Of a DNA stretch of 64,000 bases, positions 55,831 to 62,726 are shown one piece after another (the first letter of the stretch is position 1; each line of letters begins with the position of its first letter). The stretch is from NCBI GenBank assembly GCA_019550975.1, contig SDWH01000007.1, forward strand, positions 62,001-126,000, read 5' to 3'. Position numbers and translations under genes: made by a program. Source of the stretch: Bacteroidales bacterium SW299. Its GTDB lineage: Bacteria > Bacteroidota > Bacteroidia > Bacteroidales > Bacteroidaceae. The notes under the pieces are model-generated. The model worked only from the letters and a program-made list of their open reading frames with translations. It was not told the origin of the DNA and did no database searches.

Positions 55831-55881
55831 TGGCAGGGCTGGTGGAAATATGACTTTGAGCGGAGGATGAAACGGAAAGGA
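55828..55881 (+). repeat. Copy of the 3' end of the 45641-46693 gene
   Basis: About 54 bp (GTGGCAGGGCTGG through GAAACGGAAAGGACT) match 46632-46685 almost exactly. The fragment sits just upstream of module E, so module E and its left flank came from a locus where that gene directly preceded a B/E-type module. Confidence 0.8.
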
Positions 55882-55893
55882 CTGATTTAAAAT

Positions 55894-57681
55894 ATGATTG
55901 AAAGCAGTATGACAATGGAAAGAATTGGTTATTTTTGCAGGCGGCATGTGCTGCCGCTCCTTCTGCTTCCCCTGCTGCTGTCGGGGTGCGTGGACGAGTT
56001 CCCGGTGACGACGGAAGTTCCTTATGGCGGCGACGGTAAGGGTCTTTCCGTGGAGGAGGCGAAGACGTTCTTTGAAAGCTATGTATCCGGAAAGGCTTCC
56101 CGTTCGGTTGAACCGGAGGAGCATGACAACGGGTTCTATATCAGCCGCTTGATGCTTCCGGTAGGCGAATTTGTTCCAAGCTGGGAGGAGGGCCTTTCCA
56201 CGGACGCACCGTCCCTTTACAGCGTGGATGTTCCCGTGCGTTCTGACTTCAGCTTCCGTGTGCTGCGTGTAGACAAGGGCAGTGGGAAGGTTTATCAGAC
56301 GAAGTGCTGGCACAAGCTGTTGGTCGTGGAGGATCCGAAGAGCGGCAATATGGGGTGCTTCATCGCCTTCTTCATTCCCGACAGGGCGTATGCGCTTTCC
56401 CACGGTGGCGACATCGGCCGTGTCCTGACGAACGGCGAGGAGATGGGCGACTATTCCGGGGTGAAGATCTATACGACTCTGGAGGGCCGCCGTGTGCGCG
56501 TGAACCGTTACGAGAACGGCAAGAAGGTTGAAGGCATCTACATTGACGGTGCTTCAGACAGGGAGGACTATATCTTCCGCATGCTCCATTCGGAGAAGAT
56601 AATCGGCAAGGTGTGGTTTCAGCGTTCCCGTCCGAAAACACCCGTGAGCCGTGGCGAGGACGACTGGGTTGATGACTTTTGGGACGACTGGTGGAACGAC
56701 ACATTTGAGGATGATTCTTGGTATGATGACAGCTGGTCTGACGACAGCAACAATGACAGCGATAATCCTCTTGACACGGGCAATGACAATTTTGTTCAGG
56801 TTGGTAATGACGGTTGGGGCGATGACGTCTATTACAATTCGAATGATGACACCTATTATATCGACATAGACGGTGACGGCTTTGTTGATTCGGCCTATGT
56901 CAATGACGGTTATGACGAATCTGATTCCGGTGACGACTGGAGTTCGGGCGATGAAACCACGACTCCGCCAGACCCTGACCCTCTTCCTGACCCGGGAGAT
57001 GCTCCGACTGATTCCGGTGAGGGGGAATTGGGTGGAGGAAGCGGTGAGGTTGAACAAGGGGGTGATGGTAACAATCAGCAGTCCCAATCTCCTCCTCCCG
57101 TGCCTTTCAATGAGGCTGAACAGAAGAAGGTAAATTCTCTGCTGAGTATCTTGGAAAAGAACCATGGGATAAATCCTTCCAAATATACGATTATGAAATC
57201 AAATAATTGTAACGTGATTGCGAAAATAGAAAAGAGTGGGATAATTGTACTTTGTAATGAATTTTTCAATAAACCAGAATTGTCAGATATAGACAGGTTG
57301 GCAACAATATGGCATGAGATGTACCATTTTGATCATAAGCATTATGGAAAGGAGCATGAAGCAACTCCTTTTGACAAAGTTGGAATGGAACCTGTGAATT
57401 TGATAGATAGAGTTCCTCCGGCAATAAAGGCTTTTTTGGAGGAAAAAGCAAACAATGAACTTGGAGGAACTGGCATTACTTCTGATATGATTGAATCTTC
57501 ATGGCAAAATGAGTTGCTGATTTATAAGCATCTTTCTATTGAATATAATCAGAATGAGGTTGAGATATATAGGGCAGAAAGAATAGAGTTTCCCGATTCT
57601 GAGGTTTCAGAATATTATAAGAATTATCGTGACTATTTAGAGTGGAAATCAAGTGCAATATTGGATGAACTTAAAAAATAA
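55894..57681 (+). CDS. Module E: lipoprotein with zincin-like C-terminal domain
   Basis: 595-residue lipoprotein, start ATG at 55894 (alternatives at 55909 and 55915), lipobox LLLSGC then VDEF. The conserved domain and Asp-rich linker (with DIDGDGFVD) are nearly identical to module B until about 57020. The tip then switches from B's amidase to a zincin-like domain beginning FNEAEQKKVNSLLSILEKN, with WHEMYHFDHKH (H474, E475, H478, H483) and YNQNEVEIYRAERIEFP. It is the module next to the intact ligase-like gene and has a complete start, signal peptide and partner, so it and A are the best candidates for expression. The function as effector or protease is inferred. Confidence 0.75.
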   Translation: MIESSMTMERIGYFCRRHVLPLLLLPLLLSGCVDEFPVTTEVPYGGDGKGLSVEEAKTFFESYVSGKASRSVEPEEHDNGFYISRLMLPVGEFVPSWEEGLSTDAPSLYSVDVPVRSDFSFRVLRVDKGSGKVYQTKCWHKLLVVEDPKSGNMGCFIAFFIPDRAYALSHGGDIGRVLTNGEEMGDYSGVKIYTTLEGRRVRVNRYENGKKVEGIYIDGASDREDYIFRMLHSEKIIGKVWFQRSRPKTPVSRGEDDWVDDFWDDWWNDTFEDDSWYDDSWSDDSNNDSDNPLDTGNDNFVQVGNDGWGDDVYYNSNDDTYYIDIDGDGFVDSAYVNDGYDESDSGDDWSSGDETTTPPDPDPLPDPGDAPTDSGEGELGGGSGEVEQGGDGNNQQSQSPPPVPFNEAEQKKVNSLLSILEKNHGINPSKYTIMKSNNCNVIAKIEKSGIIVLCNEFFNKPELSDIDRLATIWHEMYHFDHKHYGKEHEATPFDKVGMEPVNLIDRVPPAIKAFLEEKANNELGGTGITSDMIESSWQNELLIYKHLSIEYNQNEVEIYRAERIEFPDSEVSEYYKNYRDYLEWKSSAILDELKK

Positions 57682-57687
57682 TGTGGT

Positions 57688-58131
57688 ATGAAAAAGTATT
57701 ATTTAGTGGTATTCTTAATTGCTGTTATCATTCCTGGTTACGGTGTAGCCCAAGAGGTTGGGATTGACATGTCATACGACAGGTATAGGAATAAGCTGAC
57801 CCTTGTTCTGACAAACAAGAGTGATAAAGAACTTTGGGTGCGCAACCAGTCTTCGCTGGATGAATGGTCTGGCAGTCTGGTTGAAATGTTTTATGAAACG
57901 AAAGACGGTGATTCGATGCATACCCCATTCAGTTTGTTCGAGTATGATATGATGAATAGGAAACCTGTTGTTTTAAAGGTTCTTCCTCCTTATGGGAAGC
58001 TGGAGCGTACTTTTGATTTCTCATTAACATTCGTGCATGTTCTTAAAAAAGCAAATGTTTGTTTGACGATGCTCTGTAAGAAGGAAGGTAAAATTGAACA
58101 CCTGTTTCAGGAAAAAGAGTTTGTGTTTTGA
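57688..58131 (+). CDS. Small secreted beta-sandwich protein paired with module E
   Basis: 147-residue exported protein (MKKYYLVVFLIAVII, signal peptide ending GVAQ), mature part EVGIDMSYDRYRNKLTLVLTN. It ends KIEHLFQEKEFVF, the motif shared with the remnant at 53722-53919. It begins 6 bp after module E and its stop overlaps the start of the ligase-like gene (TGATG), so all three are translationally coupled. Candidate immunity protein by context. Confidence 0.6.
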   Translation: MKKYYLVVFLIAVIIPGYGVAQEVGIDMSYDRYRNKLTLVLTNKSDKELWVRNQSSLDEWSGSLVEMFYETKDGDSMHTPFSLFEYDMMNRKPVVLKVLPPYGKLERTFDFSLTFVHVLKKANVCLTMLCKKEGKIEHLFQEKEFVF

Positions 58132-59621
58132 TGAGCAGTCTTGTTTTGCGGAGCGGCGGAATGCCGCTCCTGCTTCTCTGTCTGCTGGCATGTTTCCATC
58201 GGGATGTTTCGGTAGACATGTCCTCTTTGTGGCGGACGGGAGCGGCTGTATCTGTCTATCTTGCTGTCCGGCTGTTCCTAAAGAGGCATCGCTGTCTGCT
58301 GCTTTATGGCTTTGTCCTTTGGGGACTGGTTGAAAGCGTGGTGGCGATGTTTCAGCAGATCGGTCTGTTGGAGAGCAACCACCGTGCGTTCGATGTGACG
58401 GGCACGTTCGGCAATCCCGGTCCGCTGGGCGGCTTGTTGGGAATGGCGGGTGTGTTGGCTTTGGGCATGGCTTGTGGACGATGGAAGTGGAATGGAAAGC
58501 CGGCTATGTGGGCTGTGTTATCGTTAGCCGTTATCCTTTGCGGCCTGTCGCTTTCCGGTTCGCGTGCCGGATGGATGGGCATACTGGCGGGAGTTGGCGT
58601 GCTGTGCGGCAGTGCCTTTCATTTCAGTAGGAGGACATATATTATAGGGGTGCCAGTTCTGTGTCTGTGTGCGGTCGGTCTGTATTTTCTGAAGCCTGAT
58701 TCTGCGGACGGCCGTCTGCTGATATGGTATAACACTTTAGTGATGTGGGCGGACAACCCTCTCTTCGGGACGGGCACGGGCGGATGGCTGGCGAACTACA
58801 TGCACTTTCAGGCGGATTTCTTTGCGCTCCATCCCTTGTCATCCTGGGGGATGCTGGCCGACAATGCGGTCTGTCCGTACAACGAGTTTCTGCGCATCGC
58901 TGCGGAGCAGGGGCTGCTGGGGCTGGTTCTGGTCGGATGGATGCTTTGCGAATGGCTCCGTTATCCGTCCGTCACGTGGGAGGACACTTGCCTGAAAGGG
59001 ATGCTGGCGGCATTCCTTACGTTCGCCTTCTTCTCCTATCCGCTGGATGTCTTTCCCCTGACGCTGGCATTCGCTGCAATGTCCGGAATGATGAGAAGCC
59101 GTCCGCTGAAGGTGTTCCGGCTGCCTTCGCGCGTGAAGTATGCTTTGGGGGGAGTCGGTCTTTTTGCTGTCCTGTCAGTTTCGTTGTGGTCGTACCGGAT
59201 ATATAAGGATGCGCTGTCCGACTGGAACCTGTTTCCTTTCTTTCGTCACAGTCCGGAGATCATGGATATCTGTGCACAGACCGGAAGGTTCAGGGAACAT
59301 GCACCGCAAAGGGAACTGGAGTTGCTGGAGGAAACGGCACGGATAATCCCGACGGTGGAAACCTATTGCGCTATGGGACGTATTCATGAAAGGAAAGGCG
59401 ACTATGGAAGAGCGGAGGCCTGCTACCGTGAAGCTGCCGAGATGATTCCCTCACGGATAACGGCCAAGTATCATCTGTTCAATCTGTATCTGGCACGGAA
59501 GGATACGGCTTCCGCCGTCCGTATCGGAAAGGAATTGTTAAACCGGCCGGTAAAGGTGGAGGGTACAAAAACATTGCGGATGAAAGGGGAGGTCAGGAGA
59601 AAATTGAAGAAACTGAATTGA
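58131..59621 (+). CDS. O-antigen-ligase-like (Wzy_C) membrane protein with C-terminal TPR
   Basis: 496-residue polytopic membrane protein. About 10 hydrophobic segments precede a helical tail (about 395-470) with a TPR unit (YCAMGRIHERKGDYGRAEACYREA). The Wzy_C-type region holds GTFGNPGPLGGLLGMA, LSGSRAGWMGILAG, a large periplasmic loop with GTGTGGWLANYMHF and CPYNEFLRIAAEQGLLGLV. It may join a glycan to an acceptor or polymerise repeat units. The start may be ATG 58131 or the TTG at 58146, the position that is ATG in two of its partial copies. Its 5' end recurs after modules A to D. Acceptor unknown. Confidence 0.82.
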   Translation: MSSLVLRSGGMPLLLLCLLACFHRDVSVDMSSLWRTGAAVSVYLAVRLFLKRHRCLLLYGFVLWGLVESVVAMFQQIGLLESNHRAFDVTGTFGNPGPLGGLLGMAGVLALGMACGRWKWNGKPAMWAVLSLAVILCGLSLSGSRAGWMGILAGVGVLCGSAFHFSRRTYIIGVPVLCLCAVGLYFLKPDSADGRLLIWYNTLVMWADNPLFGTGTGGWLANYMHFQADFFALHPLSSWGMLADNAVCPYNEFLRIAAEQGLLGLVLVGWMLCEWLRYPSVTWEDTCLKGMLAAFLTFAFFSYPLDVFPLTLAFAAMSGMMRSRPLKVFRLPSRVKYALGGVGLFAVLSVSLWSYRIYKDALSDWNLFPFFRHSPEIMDICAQTGRFREHAPQRELELLEETARIIPTVETYCAMGRIHERKGDYGRAEACYREAAEMIPSRITAKYHLFNLYLARKDTASAVRIGKELLNRPVKVEGTKTLRMKGEVRRKLKKLN

Positions 59622-59637
59622 TAATATCAAATGTATG

Positions 59638-59660
59638 GGAATACACGGTTCGTGTATTCC
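59638..59660. terminator. Bidirectional terminator hairpin
   Basis: A perfect 10-bp stem (GGAATACACG at 59638-59647, CGTGTATTCC at 59651-59660) with a 3-nt loop lies between the convergent ligase-like and mnmA genes and touches the mnmA stop codon. Flanking TGTA/TACA can extend the stem past a 2-nt bulge. Confidence 0.75.
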
Positions 59661-60787
59661 TACATTGAAAACTGACAAATTTCCGCCAGTTTCTTCACTC
59701 CTTGCTGAAAGGCGATGAACCCTCCGCCGAGCACACGGTTGTTCTCGTAGAAAACAGCCGACTGCCCCGGTGTGATTGCGGAGGCTTCTCCCAGAAACTT
59801 TACCAGCAGGTGCGAATCGTCAACCCGCGCAATCCGGCAGGGGATGGGACGGCTGCGGTAGCGGATGCGCACGGAAAGGTTCCGGCACGAGAGCAGTTCG
59901 TCCATATCAACGGCATTCACGTCTTCTACCAGCATGTACTCGGTTTTCAGTTGCTCGGCATCTCCGAGCATGACTGTATTCTTGTTCGGATTGATTTTCA
60001 ATACATACATCGGTTTTCCGAGCGCGATTTCGAGTCCTTTCCGCTGGCCGACGGTATAGTAGGCAAATCCTTTATGCTGCCCGAGCTTGAGTCCCTTGCT
60101 GTCTACGAACCATCCCGGCCCGATCCGCTCGTCAATGTCCGGACAATGTTCTTTCAGAAATTCCCTATAATCCTTGTCGATGAAGCAGATTTCCATGCTT
60201 TCTCCGCCTTTTGCTTTCGCTTCAAATCCTTTAGAAGCGAGATATTGCCGCACTTCCGCTTTGGTCATGCCCCCCAGCGGAAAGAGCATCCTTTTCAGAA
60301 TTTCCTGCGGAAGCTTCCATAAAAAATACGACTGGTCTTTGGCCGGATCATCTCCGGTCACGATATAACGGTTTCCGTTGATGTCCTCCAGCCTGCAATA
60401 ATGGCCGGTTGCAATCCATGCGCAACCGGTGCGGTCTGCCCATTCGCAGAGAATGCGTTCCTTGAAAAGCGGATTGCACATGACGCACGGGTTGGGAGTG
60501 CGTCCGCGCATGTATTCGTCGATGAAATAACGCACGATTACATCCTTGAATTCCTTGCGCACATCGGCCACGTGGTGTTCGATTCCCAGCCGTGCGGCAA
60601 GAGCCTGCGCTTCCAGCACGTCATCGGGCTGCTCCTGGCCGGGAACGGAGAAATGCGAAGGGATGTCCCATGTGCGCATGGTTACGCCCACCACTTCATA
60701 GCCCTGTTCTTGAAGCATGATGCACACGGAAGAGCTGTCTATGCCTCCGCTCATGCCTACCAATATTCGTTTTTCTTTTTCTGCCAT
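59660..60787 (-). CDS. mnmA: tRNA-specific 2-thiouridylase MnmA
   Basis: 375-residue enzyme that adenylates and thiolates wobble U34 of tRNA. The PP-loop is GMSGGIDSS (residues 11-19). The catalytic cysteines are C104 in NPCVMCN and C201 in EICFI. The tRNA- and ATP-binding segments TGHY, DQSYFLW and the C-terminal beta-barrel ([18 protein letters not shown]) are present. Bacteroidota often carry two MnmA paralogues, so another may exist elsewhere. It works with mnmD (12277-12963) on the same nucleoside. It lies 24 bp after the EFR1 gene, likely as one transcript. Confidence 0.95.
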   Translation of the reverse strand: MAEKEKRILVGMSGGIDSSSVCIMLQEQGYEVVGVTMRTWDIPSHFSVPGQEQPDDVLEAQALAARLGIEHHVADVRKEFKDVIVRYFIDEYMRGRTPNPCVMCNPLFKERILCEWADRTGCAWIATGHYCRLEDINGNRYIVTGDDPAKDQSYFLWKLPQEILKRMLFPLGGMTKAEVRQYLASKGFEAKAKGGESMEICFIDKDYREFLKEHCPDIDERIGPGWFVDSKGLKLGQHKGFAYYTVGQRKGLEIALGKPMYVLKINPNKNTVMLGDAEQLKTEYMLVEDVNAVDMDELLSCRNLSVRIRYRSRPIPCRIARVDDSHLLVKFLGEASAITPGQSAVFYENNRVLGGGFIAFQQGVKKLAEICQFSM

Positions 60788-60811
60788 ACCTCAATATCTG
60801 TTTTTCAAACA

Positions 60812-61594
60812 TCAGAAGAAGACTTCCGGTTCACGGCGGGTATTGAATTTTTCATGCAGTATGGCGGCAAACGGGCTGAAGAAAGTGCGTGCGCGGTTGG
60901 GGCACGCTTTTACGCAGGCGCAGCATTTGATGCAGAGGTTCATGTCTGTTTCAATCCGGCTTCCGTCGTCTGCTATGCGGATGGCATGAGTCGGACATGC
61001 ATCTACGCATTCCCCGCATACAAAGCAGTTGTCTGTACAAGTGGGACAGGCCGGCCTGGAGGGAGGCAGTTCCTTGTAGGGAATGTTTCCTTTTACCTTT
61101 AGCGGAGCAACAGCGGCAATCCGTTCCCATTTTTGCAGGCTTTCTTTCCCGAAGTCGCGTGCTTTCTGAAGATCCGTTTCATCGGGCCTGCCTTCCGCTA
61201 TCGGGAGTTCAGGCGTGCTGTAGCTGTGTTCTCCAACGAAAGCTCCGGCAGAAAGAGGGGTGAAGCCCAGGCTGACAGCCGCATCATGCAGTTCGATCAG
61301 CGCATCTTCGTAATCGCGGTTTCCGTATACGGCAAGCAGAATGGCGGGTGAACCGTTCCCCTTCAGACGTTTCATGCGTTTCAATGCGGCGGGAGCGACT
61401 CTTCCTCCGTAAACAGGAGCGGCCAGTATGGTCAGTTCGTTTTTGATTTCGATGGGAGAGGGGCTTTCATCGAATGTAAGGTCTGTTTCAATTCTTCGCG
61501 GCATACCGATTCCTTCTCCTACGGCACGCGCTATCTTCTCTGACGTGTGAGTCGGCGAGAAGTAAACGATTCGGGTTGTTGTCAATGGATTCAT
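60812..61594 (-). CDS. EFR1-family flavodoxin-ferredoxin protein
   Basis: 260-residue cytosolic electron carrier. The N-terminal flavodoxin-like domain (IVYFSPTHTSEKIARAV, FMN phosphate loop; ILAAPVYGGRVAPAAL) is followed by a two-[4Fe-4S] ferredoxin domain with CFVCGECVDACPTHAI and CIKCCACVKACPNRA. An extra Cys pair (CPTCTDNC) lies just before the first cluster. EFR1 proteins couple flavin and iron-sulfur centres, but their partner reactions are not defined. It has its own -7 box at 61624-61631. Confidence 0.9.
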   Translation of the reverse strand: MNPLTTTRIVYFSPTHTSEKIARAVGEGIGMPRRIETDLTFDESPSPIEIKNELTILAAPVYGGRVAPAALKRMKRLKGNGSPAILLAVYGNRDYEDALIELHDAAVSLGFTPLSAGAFVGEHSYSTPELPIAEGRPDETDLQKARDFGKESLQKWERIAAVAPLKVKGNIPYKELPPSRPACPTCTDNCFVCGECVDACPTHAIRIADDGSRIETDMNLCIKCCACVKACPNRARTFFSPFAAILHEKFNTRREPEVFF

Positions 61595-61623
61595 GATGTC
61601 AGCTATTAGTTGTCTTCGGAAAA

Positions 61624-61631
61624 CAAATATA
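61624..61631 (-). promoter_or_regulatory. Bacteroidota -7 box TATATTTG
   Basis: The minus strand reads TATATTTG, matching TAnnTTTG, 29 bp before the EFR1 start codon at 61594. Confidence 0.6.
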
Positions 61632-61664
61632 CGACAATCCTTCTGTTTTCTTCGCAGATATTCT

Positions 61665-61672
61665 TAATTTTG
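61665..61672 (+). promoter_or_regulatory. Bacteroidota -7 box TAATTTTG
   Basis: TAATTTTG matches TAnnTTTG, 20 bp before the ruvB start at 61693, and is divergent from the EFR1 box. Confidence 0.6.
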
Positions 61673-61692
61673 CATTGTTTATCTGAAAATGA

Positions 61693-62718
61693 ATGGAAGA
61701 AGAGTTTGATATACGAGATTATAAGCCGACCGGAAATGAAAGGGACTTTGAGAATGCGCTCCGTCCTCTCCGGTTTGAAGATTTCAGCGGTCAGGACAAG
61801 GTGGTCGATAACTTGCGCATTTTCGTGAAGGCCGCCCGGCTTCGTGCGGAGGCGCTTGACCATGTGCTGCTTCACGGCCCTCCCGGTCTGGGAAAAACCA
61901 CGTTGAGCAATATCATAGCAAACGAGCTGGGCGTCGGCTTTAAGGTGACTTCAGGCCCGGTGCTCGACAAGCCCGGCGATCTGGCCGGCGTGCTGACCAG
62001 CCTGGAACCGAACGATGTGCTTTTTATTGATGAAATCCATCGCCTGAGTCCCGTCGTGGAGGAATATCTGTATTCGGCTATGGAGGATTATCGGATTGAT
62101 ATCATGATTGATAAAGGTCCGTCGGCTCGCAGTATCCAGATTGACCTGAATCCCTTCACGCTGGTAGGAGCCACAACGCGGAGCGGGTTGCTTACGGCCC
62201 CCCTTCGTGCCCGTTTTGGAATCAACCTCCATCTGGAGTATTATGACGATTCGGTGCTGTCGCGGATTGTGCTTCGTTCGGCCGGCATCCTGGGAGTTCC
62301 TTGCGATACGGACGCTGCCGGAGAAATAGCATCCCGCAGCCGCGGAACGCCTCGTATAGCAAATGCTTTGCTGAGGCGGGTGCGTGATTTTGCCCAGGTG
62401 AAAGGCTCCGGACGGATTGACCTGAAGATTGCACGCTATGCGTTGGAGGCGCTTAACATCGACCGGTATGGCTTGGATCAGATTGACAACAAGCTGCTGT
62501 GTACGATCATTGACAAGTTCAAGGGAGGTCCGGTGGGTCTGACTACCATTGCCACGGCCTTGGGAGAGGATCCGGGCACGCTGGAAGAAGTGTATGAACC
62601 GTTTCTCATCAAGGAAGGTTTCTTGAAACGTACTCCCCGCGGACGTGAAGTGACCGATCTTGCCTACAAGCACTTGGGAAAGAACAAATATACGATAGAA
62701 CGAACTTTTTTTGACTGA
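61693..62718 (+). CDS. ruvB: Holliday junction DNA helicase RuvB
   Basis: 341-residue AAA+ motor of the RuvAB branch-migration complex in homologous recombination. Walker A is GPPGLGKTT near residue 62, Walker B is [10 protein letters not shown], sensor 1 is LVGATTRSG and the arginine finger region is APLRARFGI. The C-terminal winged helix ends with [15 protein letters not shown]. Length is normal. It is followed after 8 bp by a flippase gene, so they are likely co-transcribed. Neither ruvA nor ruvC is adjacent. Confidence 0.97.
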   Translation: MEEEFDIRDYKPTGNERDFENALRPLRFEDFSGQDKVVDNLRIFVKAARLRAEALDHVLLHGPPGLGKTTLSNIIANELGVGFKVTSGPVLDKPGDLAGVLTSLEPNDVLFIDEIHRLSPVVEEYLYSAMEDYRIDIMIDKGPSARSIQIDLNPFTLVGATTRSGLLTAPLRARFGINLHLEYYDDSVLSRIVLRSAGILGVPCDTDAAGEIASRSRGTPRIANALLRRVRDFAQVKGSGRIDLKIARYALEALNIDRYGLDQIDNKLLCTIIDKFKGGPVGLTTIATALGEDPGTLEEVYEPFLIKEGFLKRTPRGREVTDLAYKHLGKNKYTIERTFFD

Positions 62719-62726
62719 ATAAGCCT

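Noticed and set aside
43797-59621. Phage, conjugative element or type VI secretion cluster as the source of the modular locus
   Set aside because: No integrase, relaxase, tra, phage structural or tss gene is present. The repeats are explained by local cassette recombination.
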